A program made the translations under genes and the position numbers. Below the pieces are notes generated by a model. It ran no database searches. It had not been told where the DNA came from and worked only from the letters and a program-made list of their open reading frames with translations. Shown piece after piece: positions 11,151 through 19,777 of a stretch of 64,000 bases of DNA. The stretch is from Haloimpatiens sp. FM7315 (GTDB taxonomy: Bacteria > Bacillota > Clostridia > Clostridiales > Clostridiaceae): positions 918,001-982,000 of the forward strand of contig JBGVUE010000001.1 of NCBI GenBank assembly GCA_041861885.1, written 5' to 3'. How positions within the stretch are numbered: the stretch's first letter is position 1; each line of letters begins with the position of its first letter.

Positions 11151-11292
11151 CTCAACTTTTGCGGAAAATAAACAGTTACTACAGCAAATAATACTTTGCT
11201 TTTGAATTATTAATTTTAGTAGAAGAATTTAATATTTCCTAAGCAATATATTATATATTTTTAAGAAGTAGTATAATTACGCAAAAGTTGAG
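11151..11292. mobile_element. candidate MITE-like element (142 bp)
   Basis: A perfect 13-base terminal inverted repeat, CTCAACTTTTGCG at 11151-11163 and CGCAAAAGTTGAG at 11280-11292, brackets 116 bases with no open frame. I see no target-site duplication. The distance is too long for a simple terminator, and the interior has no long complementary stem. It sits exactly between two convergent genes, so a long bidirectional terminator remains an alternative. Confidence 0.4.
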
Positions 11293-11307
11293 CAATTTTT
11301 ATTTAAT

Positions 11308-11873
11308 CTAGTTAAATTTTACTACCTTTTTATCTGTTACAAGTTCAGTTATTTTCATATCATTTGCATCAATTGGAATTTCATTAACTATTTGAAAATC
11401 GTATGAAATACCAACTTTATGTGAGGAATTAGTCATTAAATTTAAAAACCTATCATAAAAACCTCCACCATAGCCTAGTCTGTTTCCATTTTCGTCAAAG
11501 GCCAATCCTGGAATTAATGCAAAATCTATTGAGGAAGGATCTATTATTTTGCAGTTTTCTTTGGGTTCTAAAATTCCATAAGCGCCGATTTCAAGATCTT
11601 TGAAAGATTTAATTTCCAGTGCTACCATTCCTTTTTCCTTAGATATCACTTTTGGTACGGATACTATTTTATTTTCACTTAGTGCCTTAAGTATTATTTT
11701 GTGGGTATCAACCTCGTTATTATAGCTTACAAAAAGAAAAACTGAATTGGCTTTAATAAAATTCTTGTTAAGTACAATTTTATTATAGATTTTTTTGTCT
11801 AGGCTGTTTTTGAAATCTTTAGGTAAATTTTTTCTTTTACTATTCATTTTTTTCTTAACTCTCTTTTTTCCAT
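11308..11873 (-). CDS. fau: 5-formyltetrahydrofolate cyclo-ligase
   Basis: This enzyme converts 5-formyl-THF to 5,10-methenyl-THF with ATP, recycling an inhibitory folate. The family signatures are present: the ATP/substrate region FVSYNNEVDTHKII and, near the end, LIPGLAFDENGNRLGYGGGFYDRFL. The open frame begins at an internal ATG (11847). The usual N-terminus lies just upstream, ATG at 11873 behind a GGGGG-type ribosome site reading MEKRELRKK, but offset by one base in the T7 run 11847-11853. I take the true start as 11873 with one base missing. It is transcribed towards the c-di-GMP gene and appears monocistronic. Confidence 0.88.
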
Positions 11874-12100
11874 AACATTTCCCCCAAAATAAGTATTATA
11901 AAGACAGTTTACCATGAATTTTATAAAAAATTATATGTTTTGCAAATAATAGTAAAATAAATTAGCTAACACTAATTTCAGTATATGTAATTAATAGAAT
12001 ATATTTCATAAATTATTGTGGTATAATAACTTTAAGTAGCTTAAGGGTATAATTTAAAATTTATTTAATATTTCTATTTTATATTTGGGAGTTATAGTAT

Positions 12101-12604
12101 ATGTCAAAAATGGTATTAGAGGATTTAAATTCAGTGCCAATTATAGGTATTGAGGATATATTAAAATTAAAAAAATACATAGATAGTAAATATAAAGATG
12201 TAAATAATAAAAAGAAAGCCGATATACTTGCAGAAACTATTCACAAAATATTAGACAGATTTTTAATTGGTATAGATAAAAATACGGGTTTAAAAATTAA
12301 AAATAATATTTTAAAGGAAACTATATTAAAGGGCAAAGAAAAGATATATTTGTATGATATTTTAAATATTTATTTAAAAGAAAAAAATAAGATAGACAGA
12401 AACGATTTAAATAAAATGTTCATTTGGATAAATAAATACTTAAATAATCCAATAGACTACGGTGAGTTTCAAAAACTATTAATTAGCTTTAAAATAACTA
12501 CTTTTGATAAGTCCTTATTTGAACATGCTAAAAATGAAAATAAAGAAAAAGTTCCTGAAAAGGATGGAAATGAAGATATAATAGAAGATTCAAAAAAACT
12601 GTAA
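12101..12604 (+). CDS. hypothetical helical protein
   Basis: This is a 167-residue protein that I do not recognise. It is predicted to be soluble and mostly helical, with lysine- and isoleucine-rich segments and a charged acidic/lysine tail from about residue 140, and no signal peptide or cysteine. Its stop overlaps the ATG of the next gene (TAATG), so the two are translationally coupled and probably function together at the membrane or cell wall. A GGGAG ribosome site lies before the ATG. The frame is intact. Confidence 0.6.
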   Translation: MSKMVLEDLNSVPIIGIEDILKLKKYIDSKYKDVNNKKKADILAETIHKILDRFLIGIDKNTGLKIKNNILKETILKGKEKIYLYDILNIYLKEKNKIDRNDLNKMFIWINKYLNNPIDYGEFQKLLISFKITTFDKSLFEHAKNENKEKVPEKDGNEDIIEDSKKL

Positions 12605-13235
12605 TGAGATTTACGAAAAATAAACTAACTATCTCTTTGCTTTTGACATTTATATTTGTTTTTGCAATTTTTTATTTTAAAATATCCTGGTTTTCACATT
12701 TATCCAAATTAGAAAAAAAGAAAATATTTGCTTTGATAATAAAACTAAAGTTAGTATCAAAGCTAAAGTAGGAGAAAAAATTCAAAAGGATAAATTAAAA
12801 AACAATATACCTTCATATCTTTTATTTATATATCCTAATGAGGTTAAGTTAAAGAAGTACTTAGAAGATAAAAATTCCATACTTAAAGAGGAACCTTACT
12901 TTTCTGCTATAATAATAGCAGCTAAAAAGTTTAATATTAATCCATTTTTACTTTTTGCAATTACAGGGCAAGAGCAAAATTTTGTGCCTAAAGATAGTGA
13001 AAATGCAAAGAAAATTGCTAATAACCCATTTAATGTTTTTCATAGCTGGAAAGAATACAATACAAACATAGAAGATTCTTCAGATATTGCTGCACGTACT
13101 GTATTTAATATATGTAAAACTGTGCCAAAGGGCAAAGATCCTTTTGTGTGGATTAATAATACTTATGCAGAAGATAAAAACTGGTGGAAAGGTGTTAAAA
13201 AGATTTTTGAAGATTTAAAAAGTATAAATAAATAA
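12604..13235 (+). CDS. membrane-anchored glucosaminidase/lysozyme-like protein, one frame break
   Basis: This protein has about 210 residues. An N-terminal membrane anchor (residues 8-28, LLLTFIFVFAIFYF) is followed by a short linker. The rest resembles a glucosaminidase or lytic-transglycosylase-like domain: FSAIIIAAKKFNINPFLLFAITGQEQNF, then NNPFNVFHSWKEYNT, then SDIAARTVFNIC. The glutamate in TGQEQNF is in the place expected for the catalytic acid. The frame breaks in the A7 run 12713-12719, and one added A restores it through to 13235. It is coupled to the upstream helical gene. A role in cell-wall remodelling is inferred, and the substrate is unknown. Confidence 0.65.
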
Positions 13236-13243
13236 TTATTGTA

Positions 13244-13272
13244 TTGAAAACATTTAATATATGTGATATTAT
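13244..13272 (+). promoter_or_regulatory. sigma-A promoter of the uracil permease gene
   Basis: TTGAAA at 13244-13249 and TATTAT at 13267-13272 have a 17-base spacer, directly upstream of the pyr-type leader. Confidence 0.6.
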
Positions 13273-13296
13273 CATATAGAAGTAAATCTTTAAATT

Positions 13297-13312
13297 CAGT
13301 CCAGAGAGGCTG
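13297..13312 (+). promoter_or_regulatory. PyrR-binding loop (anti-antiterminator)
   Basis: CAGTCCAGAGAGGCTG matches the conserved PyrR RNA-binding hairpin: the TCCAGAGAGGCT core closed by CAG/CTG. UMP-bound PyrR holds this hairpin and lets the downstream terminator form. A standard attenuation mechanism is expected from the family. Confidence 0.85.
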
Positions 13313-13351
13313 GCAAGAGTAGTAAAAAAATATGTAAAGTTTTGTCTATAT

Positions 13352-13386
13352 AACCTTCTTGCTGGTCTTCAGTAAGAAGGTTTTTT
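13352..13386 (+). terminator. pyr attenuator terminator
   Basis: AACCTTCTT and AAGAAGGTT flank a 13-base loop and are followed by Ts. It lies between the PyrR loop and the permease gene, so readthrough decides expression. Confidence 0.85.
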
Positions 13387-13400
13387 GTAAAACTTTTAAT

Positions 13401-13418
13401 TCGGTCCAGAGAGACTGA
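13401..13418 (+). promoter_or_regulatory. second PyrR-binding loop overlapping the translation start region
   Basis: TCGGTCCAGAGAGACTGA carries the same core as the first loop and ends only 2 bases before the AGGAGG ribosome site (13421-13426). PyrR bound here would be expected to block translation. Attenuation and translational repression may therefore act in series. Confidence 0.7.
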
Positions 13419-13432
13419 GAAGGAGGATGTGT

Positions 13433-14695
13433 ATGTCAGAAAATATTGTAACATCAGAGGTTAATTCAAAATCATCTTTAGTAGAGTATTCAATGAAAGT
13501 AATTTTAGCACTTCAACATCTAATAGCTATGTTTGGGGCAACAGTTTTAGTGCCTATCTTAACAGGGTTTGATCCATCAATAGCACTTGTATCTGCTGGA
13601 GTTGGAACTCTTACATTTCATATGGTTACTAAAAGAAAAGTACCAGTTTTTTTAGGCTCATCTTTCGCTTTTATACCAGTAATTCTGTCAGTTAAAAAAA
13701 TGTATAACGGTGACTTAACTTATGTTCAAGGCGGAATAATAGTAGCAGGACTTATATATGTAATTGTATCTTTATTTGTAAAGAAAATTGGTATTAAAAG
13801 AATAGAAAAATATTTACCAGCACAAGTAATAGGACCTATGATAATGGTAATAGGCTTAAATTTAATACCAACTGCTTATAGTATGGCTTCAGGAAATTTG
13901 AAAATTGCAGTAATAACTCTTGGTATAGCACTTGTAATTAATTTTGCAGCAAAGGGATTTATTAAACAACTTGCAATATTAATAGCGGTAACTTCAGGAT
14001 ATTTAATATCACTTAAAATGGGAATTGTAGACACTAAGTTAATAACCGAGGCACCTTTAATGGCTATGCCAGGTTTTACTTTGCCTAAATTTTCAGTGCC
14101 AGCTATAGCAAGTATTGCACCGGTTGTTTTAGCGGTTTTTATGGAACATGTAGGGGATGTAACTACTAATGGTCAAGTTGTAGGTAAAGATTTTATAAAA
14201 GACCCAGGTCTTAATAGGACTCTTCTAGGTGATGGTCTTGCTACTATGATAGCAGGATTTATTGGAGGACCTGCTAATACTACTTATGGAGAAAATACTG
14301 GAGTTTTAGCTTTAACTAAAAATTATAATCCTGCAATACTAAGGTTGACTGCGGTATTTGCAATCCTTTTAGGATTTATAAGTAAAATAGGAGGAGTATT
14401 AAAAAGCATACCTGTGCCAGTTATGGGAGGAATAAGTTTGATGCTTTTTAGTATGATAGCTTTAATAGGAGTGAAAACAATAAAAAATTCAAAAGTAGAA
14501 TTTAATGTGAAAAACATAATAATTATGATAACAATATTAGTATTAGGATTTGGTAGCGGGATAATAGAAAAGCATTTAGGAATTACACTTGGAATACCAA
14601 TAACTGAAACTGTTAAAATTACAGGATTGAGTTTTGCAGCAATAGTAGGCGTATTGTTAAATATTGTGTTGAATGGTAGGGTAAAACAAGCGTAG
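13433..14695 (+). CDS. uraA: uracil permease
   Basis: This is a nucleobase:cation symporter-2 family membrane protein importing uracil, 420 residues with many hydrophobic segments. Family features include LQHLIAMFGATVLVPILTG near the N-terminus, VFMEHVGDVTTNGQVVG with the substrate-contacting glutamate, and GGPANTTYGENTGVLALT. An in-frame ATG at 13427 overlaps the ribosome site, so ATG 13433, seven bases after AGGAGG, is the better start. Control by PyrR is visible in the leader, consistent with pyrimidine salvage being turned down when UMP is plentiful. Confidence 0.93.
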   Translation: MSENIVTSEVNSKSSLVEYSMKVILALQHLIAMFGATVLVPILTGFDPSIALVSAGVGTLTFHMVTKRKVPVFLGSSFAFIPVILSVKKMYNGDLTYVQGGIIVAGLIYVIVSLFVKKIGIKRIEKYLPAQVIGPMIMVIGLNLIPTAYSMASGNLKIAVITLGIALVINFAAKGFIKQLAILIAVTSGYLISLKMGIVDTKLITEAPLMAMPGFTLPKFSVPAIASIAPVVLAVFMEHVGDVTTNGQVVGKDFIKDPGLNRTLLGDGLATMIAGFIGGPANTTYGENTGVLALTKNYNPAILRLTAVFAILLGFISKIGGVLKSIPVPVMGGISLMLFSMIALIGVKTIKNSKVEFNVKNIIIMITILVLGFGSGIIEKHLGITLGIPITETVKITGLSFAAIVGVLLNIVLNGRVKQA

Positions 14696-14728
14696 TAGTA
14701 TATTAGAAAATTAATTAAATATATTTTT

Positions 14729-14776
14729 AAACACTATGGAATTAAAGGTATTATATATTTTCATAGTGTTTTTTTA
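14729..14776 (+). terminator. terminator after uraA
   Basis: AAACACTATG...CATAGTGTTT forms the stem, followed by a T run. The remaining bases up to 15113 hold the 25-base duplication listed separately and a likely -10 (TATAAT) at about 15076. I see nothing else there. Confidence 0.75.
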
Positions 14777-14917
14777 TCTGTTTTACTTAAATATTATATT
14801 TGATTATAATGGAGTTAAAGGTTTATAGAGGCATATAAGTAAATAAATATAGATTTTCTGAAGAAGATTTACAATTTGTTAATCAAATTTTTTAACTTTA
14901 GAAATTATTTTTGTTTT

Positions 14918-14967
14918 ATTAATTGAACTATTGTTTTATAATATTAATTGAACTATTGTTTTATAAT
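14918..14967. repeat. perfect 25-bp tandem duplication
   Basis: Two adjacent identical 25-base copies (ATTAATTGAACTATTGTTTT plus ATAAT) lie in the intergenic region. Each copy contains a TATAAT-like end, so the duplication doubles a possible promoter element. It may equally be a neutral slippage event. Confidence 0.6.
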
Positions 14968-15113
14968 ATAATGAAAGTTCAAGGCTTAGTTAATATAAAT
15001 ACAATTTTGATTGATAATATGCTGTTTAATATACAATTTATGTAACAAGGTTAAAATAACCATAAGATTTGTGATATAATATTTTAGTAAAACGATGAAG
15101 AGGAGTGTAATTA

Positions 15114-15956
15114 TGAGAAAAGATAAAGTAGATATTCTTGAAAAATTACATAAAGAAAGAGTAGACAAGATGTCTAAAAAGGGAAAAGAATTTAAAGTTG
15201 AATGTAATGAATCTGAAAGATATATAAGAGAAATGCAGGAGATGGAGTTAAAAAGAGAAAAAATATAATAGAGCTATTATAGCTGTAGTTGGGTGCTTTG
15301 TGTTACTATGTTTAGTATTAGGTGTTAATTCAATAGTTCATATGAAAAAAATATCTAAAACTGAGGTAGCTACAAAGGAGAATACTGAAAAGGCCATAGC
15401 AAATAATAAAACTGAGGATAAGAAAGAAGAAGTTAAAAAAGAGGAAGTTAAAAAAGAGGAAGTTAAAAAAGAGGAAGTTAAAAAAGAAGAAAAACAAGAG
15501 CCTAAAATAGATTATGCAAAGAAGGTAGGAGCTTCTTTAAACACTGAAGCTCAAAGAAAGAAAATAATAGATTATGCATTGTCAATTAATTCAAAGAAAT
15601 ACGAAGGCTTAAATGTTAAATATATGGTAGCAATATTGAGAACTAACGGAGTCAATATACCTGCTAATATTTCAAGAACAGATGTTTTAATAAAAGAATT
15701 AGAGAAATTTGGATGGAAGAAAAATACTAAGGTAAGCGAATTAAAAAAAGGTGATATAGTATTTACAACAGATACTGTTGGTATAAGTGGAGTTCCTGGA
15801 CATTCATATATATTTATGTCTTGGGAAAGTGACAAGAAAGATAATGGATTTGTTGTAGATGCATTGTCTGCTAAAAAAGGAGTTACCTATTATAAGAGGT
15901 CTGTAAGTGTACAAACTGATAAGCATGAAAAGTTTCAATTTTTTATGAGAAAATAA
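15114..15956 (+). CDS. membrane protein with K/E repeats and a peptidase-like extracellular domain lacking a catalytic Cys; one frame break
   Basis: This protein has about 280 residues. A 55-residue charged cytoplasmic segment starts at ATG 15114 behind AGAGGAG. One membrane helix (IIAVVGCFVLLCLVLG) follows, then a Lys/Glu stalk of four EVKKE repeats, and a C-terminal domain of about 130 residues. The last domain resembles an NlpC/P60 or CHAP fold (SELKKGDIVF, then PGHSYIFMSW with the histidine). The place where the nucleophile cysteine should be reads KYMVAIL, and the domain has no cysteine, so it is probably non-catalytic or binds peptide. The frame breaks in A6 at 15258-15263. One added A joins the cytoplasmic part to the membrane helix. 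Confidence 0.65.
15429..15488 (+). repeat. four 15-bp coding tandem repeats
   Basis: GAAGTTAAAAAAGAG is repeated four times, the last copy ending in GAA. It encodes the Lys/Glu stalk. Such arrays vary easily in copy number. Confidence 0.85.
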
Positions 15957-15987
15957 TTTAAGAAATTAAAGGTTTAATAATTAATAT

Positions 15988-16024
15988 AAAAAGCACTTAT
16001 TTTAGTTTAATAAGTGCTTTTTAT
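15988..16024 (+). terminator. terminator
   Basis: AAAGCACTTA...TAAGTGCTTT is a perfect stem with a T-rich tail. Confidence 0.8.
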
Positions 16025-16035
16025 GAGTATAATAA

Positions 16036-16281
16036 ATTATAGGTTGTCCTAGGGAGTATTTTACAATCGAGCTTGTAAAATCGCAATTTATATCAGATGG
16101 TACTTTAAATTTAGATTATCCGTTTGTAGAAGTACATTGGTTTGATAGAGGTCAAGAGATTAAAGATAAAGTTGCTAAATGTATAACTAAATACGTTAGA
16201 AAAATGGGACATGAAAATGTTGATGTTATATTTATAGCAATTTCAGGCAATGATTATTTTGAAAATGGCAAGAATTTTTAG
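16036..16281 (+). pseudogene. 5'-truncated DUF1904 gene relic
   Basis: About 80 codons remain open and read CPREYFTIELVKSQFI, YPFVEVHWFDRGQE and NDYFENGKNF, which match the C-terminal two-thirds of the small DUF1904 family. There is no start codon or ribosome site. An in-frame TAA lies at 16033, and the usual first 30 or so residues are absent, right after the upstream terminator. It is therefore a decayed remnant. The family's function is unknown to me. Confidence 0.6.
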
Positions 16282-16404
16282 TGTAAAAAATAAAAAAGGA
16301 ATTCAGTGCTTGTTTTCAGTGCATATTTCTTATTTATTGTTTTATTCTAAGATTTGGTATATAATAATATATCGTTGTCTTATAAATAAATGTAGGGGAA
16401 AAGG

Positions 16405-17535
16405 GTGAGTACAAAAATGAAAAGCGAAATAAATGTGCAGTATAGAAAATCTAAAAAAATGTCTACACAAAACCAATTTACTTACCAACTAAAAGATTTT
16501 TTATATAACATGACAAAAGATGAGTTAAATGAAATAAGAAAAATTCTTAAAATAAAAGGTATAAGTAAATTGAAAAAAGATGACCTTATTGATTATTTAG
16601 AGAAATTTATCTTAAATGATTTGGAAGGTATTATTAAAAAACAACTAAATGAAAAAGAAGTATTATTTTTGTCAAAGCTTATAGAAAATCAAGGCGCTTT
16701 GGATTATCATGAAGAATTTTCATGTTATATTGAAAAGTTTGAAAAGTTGGGACTAGCTTTTCTAAGCACAGTAGAGGATGGACAAAAGGTAATTGTTATG
16801 CCATATAACATTAGAGAATGTATAGGAAAAATATCATTTTTGAGTAAAGTAAAAAACACAAACGATTATAAAAATCAGTGGATAGAAATAATTAAAGTAT
16901 TATTATATTATTATGGTGTTATTTATGCTGAGGATGCTCATAGAATAACCGAAAAACTTTATGGTAAGAGCATAGGCTTTTATGATTATTTAGAGTCTGT
17001 AATCAAAATCAAAAATGAAATCTATAACTATGATAAGCAAAATAAAATAGTTTATCTTAAGGAAGTTATAAATCCTCTATACATATATAAAGAGCAAAAT
17101 TCTAGAATAATAGATTATTTTCCTGTAACTAAAGATATGGTTGAACAATTTGAAAACCAAGAACTAACGGACATTGAAAGAGAATTCTTAGATATTCTTA
17201 TCAATACTTATGGTGTATTACCTAAAGAAGCTGAAAATATATTGAAATTATACATAAATAGAATAAAAAATGGATACACTCTAGAGCAATCTATGAAAAA
17301 TATATTTACACTTATTAAATTTAAAGAGAATAAAGATATGAAAGAATTTTTAGGAAATTTAGTATATGTTTATAATAATACTAATATGTGGGCTTTAAAA
17401 GGTTATACTCCAGAAAAATTGGCAAAAGCATGTGAAAAGAAAAAGTCATCAATAGTTAATAGAAACAAAATTGGTAGAAATGAACCTTGCCCTTGTGGTA
17501 GCGGAAAAAAATATAAAAATTGTTGTGGAAAGTGA
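16405..17535 (+). CDS. SEC-C motif protein
   Basis: This is a 376-residue cytoplasmic protein starting with GTG behind GGGGAAAAGGG. The N-terminal region (residues 30-72) looks like a SAP/Rho-N-type helical module. The middle is a long helical region without recognised motifs. The C-terminus ends in a classic SEC-C zinc finger, [19 protein letters not shown], as in the tail of SecA. The finger suggests zinc-mediated contact with a protein partner or ribosome, but I cannot assign a role. It is intact and monocistronic. Confidence 0.75.
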   Translation: MSTKMKSEINVQYRKSKKMSTQNQFTYQLKDFLYNMTKDELNEIRKILKIKGISKLKKDDLIDYLEKFILNDLEGIIKKQLNEKEVLFLSKLIENQGALDYHEEFSCYIEKFEKLGLAFLSTVEDGQKVIVMPYNIRECIGKISFLSKVKNTNDYKNQWIEIIKVLLYYYGVIYAEDAHRITEKLYGKSIGFYDYLESVIKIKNEIYNYDKQNKIVYLKEVINPLYIYKEQNSRIIDYFPVTKDMVEQFENQELTDIEREFLDILINTYGVLPKEAENILKLYINRIKNGYTLEQSMKNIFTLIKFKENKDMKEFLGNLVYVYNNTNMWALKGYTPEKLAKACEKKKSSIVNRNKIGRNEPCPCGSGKKYKNCCGK

Positions 17536-17548
17536 TTTAACTTGGATA

Positions 17549-17597
17549 AATTCCAATCTATAATTATAACTATAATTGTAGATTGGAATTATTTTTA
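17549..17597 (+). terminator. terminator after the SEC-C gene
   Basis: AATTCCAATCTA...TAGATTGGAATT forms a long stem with inner AT pairs and a T-rich tail. Confidence 0.85.
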
Positions 17598-17641
17598 TAA
17601 GTAAACAGTTTAATTATAATGATTTAGGTAAATTAGGAGAT

Positions 17642-17842
17642 TTAAATTTTCTCTAAGTATTTAAATAGCACTTTTTCAATTTCATCTGCCTCATTATCGC
17701 TAATAGTTAGAGTTTTTATGTAACCATCAAGAGCTTTTGCTTCAATAGAAGCATATTCTTCATTTGTCAATAAATCTACATTCCTTTCAAACTTTAATAT
17801 TTTGTATCCTTCCTCAATCATGTTTGATATTTCATTATTCAA
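17642..17842 (-). CDS. small hypothetical protein (66 aa)
   Basis: This is a small acidic, helical protein that I do not recognise. It starts with TTG at 17842. The start is credible because CAGGAGGTC lies 9 bases upstream, one of the strongest ribosome sites in the window. It has no membrane segment or cysteine. It stands alone on the minus strand between two plus-strand genes. Confidence 0.6.
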   Translation of the reverse strand: MNNEISNMIEEGYKILKFERNVDLLTNEEYASIEAKALDGYIKTLTISDNEADEIEKVLFKYLEKI

Positions 17843-17967
17843 TGGTATGACCTCCTGATTTATATTTTAATCATTTATAATAGTAGTATTAACTTTAAAG
17901 GTAGATATATACATATATGTACTTAATTGAAATTATGCATAAAGTCGACAAGTTATTTTTTTAACAA

Positions 17968-17977
17968 GAAACGTTTC
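17968..17977. promoter_or_regulatory. cre/LacI-type operator candidate upstream of glyA
   Basis: GAAACGTTTC is a perfect palindrome with the CG centre of CcpA/LacI-family operators. The flanking A/CAA fits the cre consensus except for the first T. The rest of the 340-base gap up to glyA holds no gene I can support. A short Met-rich frame at 18003 lacks a ribosome site. Confidence 0.35.
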
Positions 17978-18183
17978 AATTATTTGAATTGAATAGGACA
18001 ATATGAAAGATAAAATGAGAGATATGAAGTTTTTTAAAAGAATTTTGATGAAATATTTGAAAAACAATAAATTTTCAAACAATTAAGGCGAGAATAAATC
18101 TATATATGGTAGTATAATAAAAAGTATGATAAATATTTATAATACTTATCATATTTAATTATTTTTTAAGGGAGGCAACCAAA

Positions 18184-19412
18184 ATGATAGACAAGTTAGT
18201 GTATGAAGGGGATAAAGAACTTGCTTTAATTATGGAAAAAGAATTAGAAAGACAAAGGGGAAATATTGAGCTTATTGCATCAGAGAATATAGCAAGTAAA
18301 GCAGTTATAGAAGCAATGGGAAGTCATTTGACAAACAAATATGCAGAGGGGTATCCAGGAAAGAGATATTACGGAGGTTGTGAGTTTGTAGATGAGGTTG
18401 AAGAATTAGCTAGAGAAAGGGCAAAAAATTATTTGGTGCAGAACATGCAAATGTTCAACCTCATTCCGGAGCCAATGCAAATATTGCAGCTTATTTTTCT
18501 GTATTAAAGCCAGGTGATACAATACTTGGTATGAATTTATCTCATGGGGGACATTTAACCCATGGAAGTCCAGTAAACATATCAGGAAGTTATTTTAACA
18601 TAGTATCCTATGGAGTAAAAAAAGAAGATCAACGAATTGACTATGATGAAATTAGAAGATTAGCATTAGAAAATAAACCTAAAATTATAGTTGCAGGGGC
18701 TAGTGCATACCCTAGAATTATAGATTTTGCTAAATTTAGAGAGATAGCAGATGAGGTTGGAGCATACTTAATGGTTGATATGGCTCATATAGCAGGACTT
18801 GTAGCTGCAGGACTTCATCCAAATCCAGTAGAATATGCTCATATTGTAACTTCTACTACACATAAAACTTTAAGAGGACCTAGAGGTGGATTAATACTTT
18901 GTAAGAAGGAACTTGCAAAAGCAATAGATAAAGGTGTATTCCCAGGTACTCAAGGTGGTCCATTAATGCATATAATTGCTGCTAAAGCTCTTTGTTTTAA
19001 AGAAGCTTTAAGTGATGATTTTAAAGAATATCAAAAACAAGTAATTAAAAATTCAAGTGTTTTGGCGAAAGAACTTATAAAAAGAGATTTTAACTTAGTT
19101 TCAGGTGGTACAGATAATCACCTTATACTAGTTGATTTGAGAAATAAAAATATAACAGGAAAAGATGCTCAAATATTACTAGATAAGATTCACATAACTA
19201 CCAATAGAAATTCAGTTCCTTTTGATACACAAAGCCCATTTATTACAAGTGGCTTAAGACTAGGATCACCAGCTGTTACTACAAGGGGAATGAAAGAGGA
19301 AGATATGGTAGAAATAGCAGATATAATTTATAAAGCTATAGAAAACTTAGAAGATCTAGATACTTTGAATAATAGGGTAAGTAAGTTGATTCAAAAATTT
19401 CCTATATACTAA
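18184..19412 (+). CDS. glyA: serine hydroxymethyltransferase, one frame break
   Basis: This PLP enzyme interconverts serine and glycine with transfer of a one-carbon unit to THF. The N-terminus reads [11 protein letters not shown] and [15 protein letters not shown], and the PLP-lysine motif [12 protein letters not shown] is present. At 18423-18428 an A6 run is one base short, sending the frame to a stop at 18505. With one more A the protein reads [21 protein letters not shown] as in all homologues and gives about 410 residues, the normal length. Because glyA is central to one-carbon metabolism, this is strong evidence that the break is a sequence error. A GGGAGG ribosome site precedes the ATG. 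Confidence 0.93.
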
Positions 19413-19439
19413 TTAATAGAATAAATAATTGAGTTTAAT

Positions 19440-19472
19440 ATGAAAAAGCCTCCAGTATACGGGGCTTTTTCA
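19440..19472 (+). terminator. terminator after glyA
   Basis: ATGAAAAAGCC...GGGCTTTTTCAT forms a GC-capped stem ending in a T run. Confidence 0.85.
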
Positions 19473-19670
19473 TATTAAAAAATATCAAAGAAATAATCAT
19501 TGAATTTTAACTATAATTTTCAATGTAAATTGTGAATTAAAACGATTTCTTGATAAAAACACTATAAATGCAAAATAAATTCGAAAAATGCGTAAATTTA
19601 ATAAAATTCAGTTAAATTCGCAGTTGGAATTATTCAAAATATTTGATAAAATTAAATTAGCGAAAACAAA

Positions 19671-19710
19671 AAAGCATATATGTTTCTGTATCATAAACAT
19701 ATACTTTTTT
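19671..19710 (+). terminator. hairpin with T run upstream of kbl
   Basis: A stem of GCATATATGTTT and AAACATATAC is followed by TTTTTT, 68 bases before the kbl start. As glyA already has a terminator, this one may be a leader attenuator for kbl-tdh. I see no T-box or riboswitch motif in 19473-19670 to support a specific mechanism. Confidence 0.5.
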
Positions 19711-19777
19711 ATTGACTAAGATAAATTATTTAAAATACATAATAAAATTATTTTGAATTATTAGGAGGTCTTGTTTA

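Noticed and set aside
15429..15488. CRISPR-like direct repeats
   Set aside because: The four 15-base units are contiguous and in frame inside a coding sequence, with no spacers.
18003..18085. 26-codon Met/Lys-rich frame upstream of glyA
   Set aside because: No ribosome site and no recognisable content; probably part of the leader.
19473..19777. T-box or glycine riboswitch before kbl
   Set aside because: There is a terminator-like hairpin but no T-box sequence (GGGTGGTACCGCG-like) and no glycine aptamer core.
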